From positions 1,860,001-1,924,000 of the forward strand of contig JACKQL020000002.1 in NCBI GenBank assembly GCA_018296165.2: a DNA stretch of 64,000 nucleotides, in the 5' to 3' direction. The position numbers and the translations under genes were made by a program. Numbering within the stretch: the stretch's first letter is position 1; each line of letters opens with the position of its first letter. The DNA comes from Termitomyces sp. T153. Its lineage: Eukaryota; Basidiomycota; Agaricomycetes; Agaricales; Lyophyllaceae. The notes beneath the pieces were generated by a model. That model was not told the DNA's origin. It saw only the letters and a program-made list of their open reading frames with translations, and did no database searches. This document shows positions 25,366 through 35,886 of this stretch, piece by piece.

Positions 25366-27585
25366 TGATGTGCTCCTATGCCACCTAGCTGCCATGCAGG
25401 AAACCAAAAGAAGACCTAGACACTAGCAACTAGATAGGGTAGCTGGCAATCAGAAGTTAATAAGGAGCAAGTCAGTAACCATCCCAGAAAGTGAGAGCTA
25501 ACAGGTGTGGAGTGAACAAGTGGAAAGTGTTGCTATCACTAGCTTAAGTCACTAGATGGTAACAAAAGATTGCTGAGTAAATGAAAGGGAAAGGAATGAA
25601 GGTGAAAGAGTTGCTAAGTAGGGGAAACTAAGCAATAAAAGGGGAGTTGGGAACAAAGAATGAGAGAAGGTAAAGTGAGCTGGTGGATGAATGCAAACTA
25701 GTTGCTAGCTGTAGTTGCTAGCAACACCAAGTCATAATAATGCTAAGGGTACCTGCAGCTGGCACCCTACTAAGTCAAGGTCATAAAGACTGTTGCAAAG
25801 TTGTTGGCAATGATGAAAGAGAGAGGGAGAAGCAATAAGAAATCTGAAGCTGGTAAGCTGAGAGCTAGTGAGGGGGAATAGTACTCTGTTCATTGTTTTT
25901 GTCTCTATGTACAGTGATAAGACCCAGTTGTCACTGAGCACCAATTTTGGCATTTCAGACTTAGCAGCAGCTGACAACTTTAATTTGGCACAAGTCATGA
26001 CACTCAGCAAGTGAGCCCTAGCCTGGGGTCTGGACCAATGTAGCCTTTGCACAGGACTTTAGCAACTACAAGACTTACCAATCATGAGGAATATCACATG
26101 GAGTCTGGACGTTGGGTCTAGAACAGTAAGGCCAAGACCTTTCTTAATGACAATTATTAGCAACCCTAGTGACCCCTTGGTGACCAAATGGCTTTCTTCC
26201 CCCATATATGGACATATTGCTAGATGCATACCTTTTTACTTACCATTCCTCTTGTCAAGCTTACCAACATGCTTGAACAGCATCTACACTTCAGAGACTT
26301 CACTTATAGTTTTTCACTTAGTTACAGATTGACACCTTGTATGAACCATAAACAACTTGGCAGATGCCATTGCTAGTGAGAATTATTTACTTACTTTCCC
26401 ATACTATACTTTTGAACAGTATAAATACTGCCTGTAAATAGCCACTACATCATAGAATTCCATTGGACTTACTCCCCTTGAATCAAACCCATTCATCTCT
26501 AAGCCTATCAGCTTGAGATTTCAATCTTGCCTCTATTGTTTGCTCTATTCCCTCACTATTTGTTGGCAATGACTTAGCAACAAGTCTTGCCATCTTCAAC
26601 TCTGACTTAGTGTGGTACCAACAGCTGGTGCCCTTTGCATTATCTGGACTTAGTGATGTTAGTGACTGTGGCTAGTGACTAGTTTATGTTTGTCTTTTGT
26701 TCAGTCTCCTTATTGCCATCCTTCCCTTTTCTATTCTCTGCCCTAACTCCTCTACCAACTGTTAAAAGTTCACTTTGTCTTAGTGACACTTTCTGCCTTT
26801 ATCCATTTTTCTTCCTGTCACTAGCAACTTAGGCTAGGGATAGCAACCATTTCCACTACACCTCTCAATACAGCTCTCACTCTCATTCTCTGGGACAGTT
26901 ACTGACTCACCCTCAACTATTAACTTCCTACTGCCAGCTACCCTATCTAGTGACTAGTGTTGGGTTCTCTTCTTAGGTTTCCTGCATGGCACTAGGCAGC
27001 ATAGGAGCACATCAACAGGCAGTATTTATACTGTTTGTAGGTATAGTAGTTAGAAAGGAAATATTAGTTGCTGCCAGTGATGGCATTTGCCAAAGTGTTT
27101 ATGATACATACTGAATGTCAGTCTGGTAACCAATTATACATACATGATGTTGATATGATGCATAAAAATTTTCAACCACAAGAAAAGAGCATTTCCAATG
27201 TCAATACCTGAAGTGTAGATGCTGTTCAAGTATGTTTGTAAGCTTGACAAGAAAAATGATAAGTAAGAAATCACATAACTGTCAATATATCCCTTTTTGG
27301 AGAGGAGGCAGTGTTGTCACCAAGTAATGTTGCTAGCAGTTGTCACTAAGAAAGGTCTCAGCCTTGTTGTTCTGGATTCAGAGTCCAGACTCTACATGAT
27401 GTGGCTCATGATCCATAAGTCTTGTGGTCACTAAAATCCCATGCAAATGCTACCTTGTTCCAGACCTTGGGGCTAGACCTCATGTGCTATGTGTTGTGAC
27501 TTGTGCCAGGTCATGTACAATATAATCAGCTGCTGTCCAGTCAGAAATGCCAAGAACTGTGCTCAGTGACAAGTGGGTCCTATCA
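25366..27585 (-). mobile_element. Inverted solo LTR, family A (Gypsy2 family), itself split by another LTR
   Basis: The segment starts TGATGTGCTCC, the reverse complement of the family-A end, and finishes GGGTCCTATCA, the reverse complement of its start. It is flanked by ACTG (25362-25365 and 27586-27589). After removing the forward LTR at 25915-27014 and one ACAG copy it is 1116 bp, comparable to the intact 1049 bp Gypsy2 LTR. The TATA-region word order (TATAAATACTGCCTGTA) is restored exactly across the insertion point. Confidence 0.82.
25915..27014 (+). mobile_element. Solo LTR, family A (Gypsy2 family), CpG-depleted
   Basis: An 1100 bp LTR from TGATAAGACCCAG to GGAGCACATCA, flanked by ACAG (25911-25914 and 27015-27018). 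It aligns end to end with the Gypsy2 LTRs at 51600-52648 and 61711-62759. Nearly every CG of those copies appears here as TG or CA, for example TAGCGACC as TAGCAACC and CTGGCGAC as TTGGTGAC. The TATAAATACTGCCTGTA core promoter block is conserved. Confidence 0.88.
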
Positions 27586-28449
27586 ACTGTCATATTTTTT
27601 TATACAACCATCAGAGAATCATACCTTGTTATTAGCCCCAGACCTCAGATTTAAGCCTAGTGACTTGAAAGCTTCTTCTATTGCTTTAGTGTTCTCTCTA
27701 TTGAGTTAGTGTTTTCATTGTTTTGCTATTTTGCCAAGTCCATGTTTAGCACTAGCACCTACAGCTAGTTTCATTTTGTCATTGTTCTCTTTTAATAACA
27801 CCCTTTTTGCTATTCCTAGTGCTTGCCTTTAGCATTGTTTCACTAGCAACTATTCATCTAGTGACCATAGCTCTGTTCTAGTTGGGTTGACCCACAGAGT
27901 GCCCTTTTTTTATTCACCACCACCTTCTACTGACCTTGCACTAGCAACCTAGCACCTCTCTTGTACCTAGTGGGCTTTCTGGGACCTTGCTCAACTTGCA
28001 GCCCTCATTTCTTATAGTCTGTTCATACTCTACTTGTGAAACCACTAGTGGTTGTGTTCTCTGCACAGCAACTAGGTGGCAATGGACATTATCACTGCAC
28101 CACACTCATTTTGATATATTGCTGAGTTCCCATATATAAATCCTCATGTTGTGTTAAGTCAGGAGTTCTTCCCACTAGAGCTTACACCTGTTTTTCCTAT
28201 TGTGTAAAGACTCTGTTTTCTGTATGACCTCACTATGACCTCATGCTGCAGTTACATATTTTGAATGTGACCAGGCTCTAGATTTAATGTTAATTTGAAA
28301 ACCTCATGACTTGCTGCCTTTGGCCACCCTTAGTCTGATCCCCCAAAGACTCCATAGCTGTGAGTCACCAAACCTGTTCATTATTACTAAATATATGGCT
28401 ACTAGGTACCCATTACAGAACTAGCCTGTGACCAGGCCATTGTCTCCCA

Positions 28450-30400
28450 ATTGAGCCCCATGACTGTCTGCAATACCAGTCTTATCCAATGTTCTGTGGT
28501 GTTGGGAGGTACTGGAGATGTGAGTATCAAAGACACTAGTCCAGGACCACACTTTACACCCACCACAAGCATTAACACTGCTACAATGCCCACAGATCCA
28601 AATGTGGATGCTGCTGAGCCTCAGACTAGCAGGAATGTTGGTTCCATTGAGAATGATAGTTTGGACTCCAGCCCTACAAATTCTGAATCTGACAATGATG
28701 GTTGTCATGATAGTACAGTGTTATCACCTGTAGTAGATATAATATGGTTCAAATTCAACCCATGAGTCAGGGCCCAAGGGCTTCCACTCCTCAGCTTGTG
28801 CTTGACAACCTTAGTGATTGGGGCTACTCTGCCATTCTTGAGACCAGTGGAGAACAGTCTGATGGTGAAAATCAGGAGATCAACCAAGAAGTGTTTTCTC
28901 ACAAAGACCTTATCAATTACTTGCATGATTATGAAGTGCTCAAGAAAAAACTTGACCAATAATCTGAGAAGCAAGCCTTAGCTCATCAGAAAAGAAAGAA
29001 TCATTTGAGTCCCTTACTTTTGGTCTTCCAAGAAATCTAAAAACAAACCCAATGTTTGTAGTCTAAAAACAAGAATGTTAATTTGGAATCAACTAAGCCC
29101 ATCACTCAAGTTACCATGGAGGGTGTGCTTGTCATGCATTTGACCAACTAAGTAAGTGCTACAAGGAATACCCATCTGACAACTCCTTGGGTTCATCTTT
29201 GGATAGTGACTCTGATTTTGAGTACCTTGAATCTAGTTCAGATGACAAGAACTACTCATTGGACTCCAGATCCACTTCCTTGAATGGTTTGGAAGATGGA
29301 CACTATGGTTTGCAATGCCACTGCTGTAGTTCTAAACATGGCCTCTGTTAAATGTATAAACAAACACTTATTAAACCTACTGCTCCCAAGAAGTATGGCA
29401 AACAAGTGGACTTATGTGCCTTCTATAAATTCCTTATCCATGGTACTGCATATGTAAAATATGAGTATGTCGAGCATCATAAACAGGTAATAGTATTGTC
29501 AGAGTTTCTCACTGGCAAGGCCTATACTTTCTGTACCCAATGTGTCTTGCTGAATCCTGAGAAGTGGATGCTACAAAAATTCTTTACAGAGCTGTTTAAT
29601 CACTGCTTTCCAATAGATTTTAGAAATCAGCAACATACCAAATTTCATAACTTGATCCAAGGCAATCATTCAGTGTGAGAATATGTGGCAAATCTTGATG
29701 AATTGTTCACTATAGTAGGCACAGATAGTAAGTGTGCTAAAGTTGTTAAATTATTTAACAGATTTTAAGCACCTCTTTGTAAGGACCTACTCTGTGAACA
29801 CCTGAATCCAGAACACACATCCTGGAAGACAATGGTCTGTGAGGCAGATTATCAGAAGATGGCAGAAAATGTAGACTTATGGGACACATCATTATCAATT
29901 CACCACAGCAACCATTGTGGACCATGCCACTACAATTGCAATGATAATGGTGGACAAAGAAGATAACTCTTCCTCCACCCATAATAAAATCCTGCAGACC
30001 AATGGGGGTTGTAAGACTAATACTCTCTCAAGTCAGTCATCCTCAAACCATATGGACAGCAATTTCAAGTGAAAAAACCTAATTCTATTTCTGGAAAGAA
30101 GCAGGCATCAGTGGGCCATGTCCTTAGTCAAGTGGAAAAGGACAAACTTAAGGCTGCTGGTGAATGTTTCATCTGTAGTAAGGAAGGTCATGTTGCATGG
30201 AACTGCCCTGATAAATCAAGGGTTACCTTCAAAGGCAACAAGCCTCTGGGGCTTAGTGCCAATAGTATTTGTTTCCAGCATAGTGTGGTTCTGGAGTGCA
30301 CAGAGCAATTGCATGTTGATAGCCTCAGTAAAATCACATCTGCCATCTCTATTGGAATGGGTAAAGATAGGCAAGTTAGCCCATTCTGTAAATGATGAAA
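28450..30400 (+). pseudogene. Gypsy-C gag (decayed, CpG-depleted)
   Basis: Fragments of a Gag run in changing frames with several stops. An acidic Ser/Asp-rich leader lies around 28560-28960 and 29160-29330. A capsid-like block from 29352 reads KKYGKQVDLCAFYKFLIHGT, then PEKWMLQKFFTELFNHCFP and, past a stop, EYVANLDELFTIVGT. A zinc knuckle CFICSKEGHVAWNC lies near 30165-30205 (CX2CX4HX4C). CpG is nearly absent, so many Arg codons read as His, Gln, Cys or Trp. Confidence 0.75.
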
Positions 30401-30639
30401 TATGAGAAGCTTACTCTAAAAGAGAGTACAACAGTGAAGGGAGTACTATCCCTGACCTCCAGTCCATTTCCAACTCCAGTAGTGATGATGAGATGCTGAC
30501 CAGTGAGGACCCTGATAATGATGTGATGCATCATTTGTCACCTGAACATTCCAAAGAATTGAGTAGCAGTAATTTTAAGGAAAATGTGTTATTAGCACCT
30601 CCTGTAAACTTTGATTTTATGTACCATTGAAGATGACAA

Positions 30640-33298
30640 TGAAAAGATTATGGCAATTGAAGTTGAGGAGGGACTGTGCCATTGTCTTGAACATGCAGTA
30701 GCATGCAAGGCTGAGGATTTACTAGAAAGTCTTCAACTCTATTCTGGAGATCCTGTACACATTCTTCAGTTTTGAGGTGGCCAATTCCTTGTGCATGCTG
30801 AAGCTGACAATCAGATCTTGATTCATGATTAAGTTCTTGAAATTGTTGTGGCCATTGAACAGTGCTGTGTGGTCCATGTCAACTTCCCTCTGGGAGGATG
30901 GTATGCCAACATTTGTAGCCTATGCACTGGTGCTCTGATCACCAATTATTCAGCCTTCCAAACCTGTCTCATTGTAGATTCAATTAGTCAGAATGCTTGA
31001 CAGGTCCTGGCTTCTGGAATTCCATACTCCTGGGATGATGAGCAAGTAGATTAGCAGTACCATTGTTTTTGAAGTTATAAAGAACAATGATAATTACAAT
31101 ATTTATGACCAACACCTGCAAATCAAATCTCAGATCAAGGCCTATCATTGAACTAATGTTTGATTTAACTTGGTCTCTTGGTATTGCAAGCAAGTCAAGC
31201 TAGCAATTCAGAATGTTGGAGGAAATACTGCACCTGGAGATCCATTGTGTTTGGAACATGATGAGTTCATGTTTGTCTGCTTATTTGAATTGGAAGAGCC
31301 TAGGGACAAGACAGACATGTCATGGCTAATGGCCATAGTAAGTGGATGCATAATGTTGAACTGTTTGGCCAGCAGATGACTGCTGGAACTTACTCCACCA
31401 TACAGCACAATGCTTCACATGCATGTGACCCATCTAGGATGGTGCTGAATCCCTTGGTCATTGTTGTACAGATCAATGGGGAGCCAGCATGTGCCCTGGT
31501 TAATTCTGGCTCTTTAGGTGATTTCCTTTCTAGCACACTGGCTCAATAATTCAGAAATAAAAAGAAGGAGCTTACTTCACCTGTCCCTGTCCAGCTTGCT
31601 GTCCAAGGCTTATGATCTCAAATTAATTTTGGTGCCACAGCTGAGATACAGTACCAGAACATCTCTGAAACTGCTATTTTGATGTTATCAACCTTTCTGA
31701 TTACAATCTGATCCTTGGCCCACCTTGGCTTTTCCAACACTGCATTACCTTTGGCATTGACTCAGCCCAAGTGGTCATAGGATCTGCTGTTTCAGTTCCA
31801 TTGGAAGGGAGAGGTGTATTTCAGCTTGCATCTGGATCTATGGAGCAGTATCAAGAAAACTTAGAAGTGGTTCATGAGAAATTGAGGCAGTATGCCACAC
31901 CAATCTGCAAATTGGCAAGTGATACCCCCTTGCCACCACTTTGTGCTATAAATCATGAGATTAATTTGATTGACCCAAATAAGATCTATCTATGGTGTTC
32001 ATCAAGATGTCCAGAAGTGATGCACACCCAATGGACAGAGAAGTGCAATGCCTACATCAAGAGTGGGCATTGGAAAGTGACAAGCAGCAGAAACACAGTA
32101 CTGATGATGCTCATCCCCAAACCATCCAAACTGGGGAACCTCTATGACTCTGGACCATCTTCAATCTCTGAGCCCAAAATGCAACACAATCAAGCATTCT
32201 TTGCCACTTCCAGACATTGATGGAATCCTTTGGTGAGCCTCAAAGGGGAGATATTAGTCAATTCTTGATGGAAAGGATGCATACAAGCAGATTAGAATTA
32301 TTCTAGAGCATGTTGAGCAATCAGTGGTAACTACACCAGATGGAAATATGGTTGGCAACATAATTCAACAAGGCCATTGTAATGCACTGGCTACATACCA
32401 AGCCTTAATGAATCATATTTTTTCTGCTTACCTTGGCTGATTCTTAAATGTTTACCTGGATGACATTAAGATCTATTCAGACACATTGGAAGATCATATT
32501 AAGCATGTTAAATTAGTAATCAACATATTTTGTCATGAAAAGCTTTACCTTGGCAAAGATAAGCTTTGATTTTTATGCCCAGAATTGAAAGTTCTTGGAT
32601 GCATTGTAGATAATGATGGAATCCAAATGGATCCAGACAAAGTTAGTGCATTGATGAAGTGGAAAACCCCCACAAACTGTGATCTCCTTAGAGGTTTCTT
32701 AGGTGCAGCTGGGTACCTGGCTGATGAGATAGATCATGTCAGAATACCTATGGGAGTTCTGCATCAATTAACTGGAGACACAGTACCTTTTTGGTGGGAT
32801 TATACTCACCAATGTGCATTTGAGAACATCAAACATTTAGCTTTGCAGTGCTGCTTGCACCATTGCAAGCCCCTGGACTATGAAAAATCAGCCCTGCCAA
32901 TCAACATGGTGACAGACAGCTGCATTTCTAAAGTTGCAGAAGTTGTAAGCCAAGGTGATGATTGGCATACTGCTAAATTTGCAGCTTTCTGTTCTGCAAA
33001 ACTTAACTCAGCTCAACAGAACTACTCAGTTCATGAGATAGAGATGCTTGCTGGTGTTGAAACCATGCTCTGCCATTGTGATATCCTCAAAGGCACCAAA
33101 TTTAGCTGGTTCACTGATCATAAAGGATTAGTTACACTTTTGAATCAGAAAAACTTATTAGGCAGGCAGGCTTGTGGGATTGAGAAAATCTCTGAATTTT
33201 ATTTTGAGATTATTTATGTCCTTGGAATAGAAAATTTACTATCAGATGCACTATCTCATATCTATTCTTGTGATGAGCCAAGCACAGTTCATGCATAG
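30640..33298 (+). pseudogene. Gypsy-C protease, reverse transcriptase and RNase H (decayed)
   Basis: Protease remains at about 31470-31550 read CALVNSGSLGDFLSSTLAQ; the catalytic Asp is Asn (codon 31502-31504). Reverse transcriptase fragments run from about 31900 with NTVLMMLIPKPSKLGNL and, in another frame, the catalytic box VYLDDIKIYS near 32451-32480, which is intact. The connection and RNase H region 32585-33298 stays open: VLGCIVDNDGIQMDPDKV, then NMVTDSCISKVAEVVSQ and WFTDHKGLVTLLNQKNLLG. Stops and frameshifts separate the blocks, so no complete Pol can be made. Confidence 0.8.
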
Positions 33299-34905
33299 AG
33301 TGAATACACTTACCATGATATCATCAACAATGATGCATTGGGTGACCACTTGACTTTTATGCCTCTTCTTGTTAGAAAGGAGGGTGCAAGTATAGGTATT
33401 TCAGACTCACCAGAATACTCAGTTGATGTGAAAACTGAGATGGATCCAGACAAAAGTCAAATCAATAATGACAACAACATCCAGGTACCTCAATTGCAAG
33501 GGCTGGGAAATCTGAATGTAAATGATCATATCAATGATCAACTAGATAAAACAACACCATCTGCAAAACCTGCTCCAAAAAAGCAACAAAGAAAGCATAA
33601 TGTCTTACCTCCAGCAGAAACTGGATGCCTGGAAACTTCAAAAGAGCTTACTGCATGAATGTTCCAAGATTTTGTGCTGAAAAGCCCTCAGCAATAAAAG
33701 AAGAGCAAAGGTATAAGAGAAAAACTCACAATACACATCACTGCACACAATAATCAGACAGATAGACCTGGATTTGATTTGGAAAAAGCATAAGACAATG
33801 ATTTAGTGACACAGTCTAAGCAAATTACTGACATTATTGAGCCCTTAAACTCTATCCTACTAGGAGAAATGCTGGCTGGTGGGCACAAGCCAATTAACTT
33901 ACTCTCATGTGTATGATACAAGTATAGTAACAATCCAGCATTTGCAGGTATCATATAAAAGCCAAAATAAAAGAACTTTGAGCTTACTGAAGTCAACTTA
34001 CTGTACTTGAAGACAAATGAGAATCAGGTTCTTTGCATTCTGGCTATATTAGTGTCAGGCTGTAACCTAAGGGAAATTATAATATCTGAAGCACAGATGA
34101 TTTTAACTCATTTGGGCACATATAAAACACTTACTTACCTATGTGATCATCTTTGGTGAAAAAACATGAGTAGTGATGTTCATACCTACTGTGAATCTTG
34201 TATCATATGCTGTCAGAACAAGCCATCCAATAAACAACCCTATGGTCTTTTGAACCCCCTTTCTACCCCTACTCAACCCTGGAAAGTAATCAGACTCAAC
34301 CCTGGAAAGTAATCAGGATCAACTTTGTGGGACCTTTCCCAGAATCAAAAGACCAAAACTCAGCTTATGATCAGATTATGGTCATAATCAATCTACTTAC
34401 CAGTATGGTTCATTTAGTGCCTAGTAAGACCACATATAATGCATGAAATGTTACTGAGCTTGTGTTTACAGAAATATATAAACATCATGAACTGCCACAA
34501 GCAATTGTTAGTGACAGGGATTTCTGGTTTATCAGTAAGTTCTGGACTCACCTAAGCTCACTAATACAAACTCAGCTAAAATGACAACCACATATCATCC
34601 TGAGACTGACAGGTCCACTGATCATGCTAATTGGTCCACTGATCATGCTAATTGGTCCATTGATCATGCTAATTGGTCCACTGATCATGCTAATTGGTCC
34701 ACTGATCATGCTAATTGGTCCACTGATCATGCTAAATGGATTGTCACTCAGATGATTTGGATCTGCATGGGCATGGCTCACAATGAATGGGTGAACAAAT
34801 TATCTGCTATTGAGTTTGCTATAAACTTAGCATGATCAGACAGTACTGGATATGTACCTTTCTTCTTCAACACAGGGCATATGCCTAGAGCTATGGTGTG
34901 GGAAA
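33299..34905 (+). pseudogene. Gypsy-C linker and integrase (decayed), interrupted at 34905
   Basis: An open but non-domain stretch (33338-33658) is followed by an integrase in several frames. A zinc-binding part reads CESCIICCQNKPSN-like near 34190-34240 (Cys pair). The core has FVGPFPESKDQNSAYDQIMV near 34325 and ELPQAIVSDRDFWFISKFW near 34485 (second Asp of DDE). TTYHPETD near 34585 leads into a 21-bp tandem array where the catalytic Glu is expected. After the array the frame reads QNEWVNKLSAIEFAINLA-like and PRAMVWEM, and is then cut by the Outer LTR at 34906. Confidence 0.75.
34612..34737 (+). repeat. 21-bp tandem array, six copies, inside the Gypsy-C integrase
   Basis: Six head-to-tail copies of a 21-bp unit (GGTCCACTGATCATGCTAAT plus T) start at 34612, 34633, 34654, 34675, 34696 and 34717. 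The third has one C-to-T change and the last ends AAAT. The unit is a multiple of three and adds seven residues (STDHANW) per copy without shifting the frame. It sits exactly where Gypsy integrases have the ETDG.TER.N helix. Confidence 0.95.
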
Positions 34906-35854
34906 TGTCACAACCCGCTCCCTAGACCCCAACACCGCCCCCAGCCCCCCCTTCAATGCTCCGCCAAACTCCCCAACCCTTGTCCACCCTCCGCGCCCAC
35001 TTCAGGCAACTCCGACACTTCTTTGGCAGACCCCAACGGCTCCTTGATCAACTCCAACACCTTCTCCGCAGCAGTTGATGCATCCCCTGAATTCCCCTGG
35101 ACTCCCAAGGCTTTCCCCGACCCCAGAACGATCCGCTTTCCAACTGATCCCATCAGAATGTCACCACGGCCCATTCCAAGATTGCACCCAACAACCGTTG
35201 ACTCCACACAGTTCCATCAAGCCGCTGCCATCTCCTCTGCCCTCCGGAGCTGCCCAGTAGTAGGTATATAAGTCGTAGAAGAACCCCTAGTACTTTAGTC
35301 TTGATATTGCATTTACCGGTTTCCCATGTCTTGTCTTTCATCTTGCCCCTGTCTCTATTTTTAGTTTTGAATCTATCTCTGTTCTCTGTCTTGTCTCGCC
35401 TCATCTCCGCCTCATCTTGACCATGTATAGTTCCTTTGTCTTCCTAAGTCCCTTTCATCTCCAATGACAGTATGAACTCCATGCACGCACTACAACCTGA
35501 ACATTTCTACAACAACCCTGGACCTCGCTCCCGCTCAGTCCAGAAACACCTCACGTCTTGGTGATCTCCCGTCAAACCCCCGGCTCTGCTCCCATCAACT
35601 GCAAAGCCCCCAATTACCCTGCATTCTAATTGCACGCCCACGAACTTGCTCCAGCACCCGCCTGGGTCCACGACAAGTATACTTGATCTTAGATGCCCCT
35701 GAGCCACTCCAGACTTGCTCGGACCGCCCCTAGCTCCCCCTCGCAAGTCCCTCTGCATCAATACTGGACGCTTGGTTATAAGCGCAGGACATTGCATCCG
35801 CCTAGTAAGGACTCACCAGTGTAGCTGAGCCCCCATCGTCAGTGGAACCTGACA
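34906..35854 (+). repeat. Outer 5' LTR
   Basis: 949 bp with TGTCA/TGACA ends. It contains a TATA box and a predicted transcript start whose first 12 nt pair with the primer-binding site just downstream. Differences from the 3' LTR that I noticed are mostly C/T or G/A at CG sites, for example TCACAACCC here against TCACGACCC there. Confidence 0.92.
35265..35308 (+). promoter_or_regulatory. Outer LTR core promoter and predicted R start
   Basis: A TATATAA box (35265-35271) lies 32 bp upstream of AGTCTTGATATT (35297-35308). The same block is at 63350 onward in the 3' LTR. The spacing is right for TATA-directed initiation at A35297. That RNA end would be exactly complementary to the primer-binding site at 35856-35867. 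Confidence 0.6.
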
Positions 35855-35855
35855 T

Positions 35856-35867
35856 AATATCAAGACT
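35856..35867 (+). other. Self-priming primer-binding site of Outer
   Basis: AATATCAAGACT, two bases after the LTR end, is the perfect reverse complement of 35297-35308 inside the same LTR. It does not begin with TGG, as a tRNA-primed site would. The Tf1/sushi group is known to prime minus-strand synthesis with the folded-back 5' end of its own RNA. Confidence 0.7.
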
Positions 35868-35886
35868 CCCCCTTACCCCGTTCTCA

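Larger units (their letters stand above)
24960..28094 (+). mobile_element. Solo LTR, family B, copy 2, split by an inverted LTR
   Basis: The left part 24960-25365 and right part 27590-28094 together make a 911 bp family-B LTR, again flanked by CTGC (24956-24959 and 28095-28098). The middle is occupied by an inverted family-A LTR with its own 4-bp duplication ACTG. Only 257 bp (24703-24959) separate copy 1 from copy 2, and all four outer flanks read CTGC. The two may therefore be the LTRs of one internally deleted element rather than two independent solo LTRs. Confidence 0.7.

Noticed and set aside
34612..34737. CRISPR-like array
   Set aside because: The 21-bp units are contiguous with no spacers and lie in a eukaryotic retrotransposon, so this is a simple tandem repeat.
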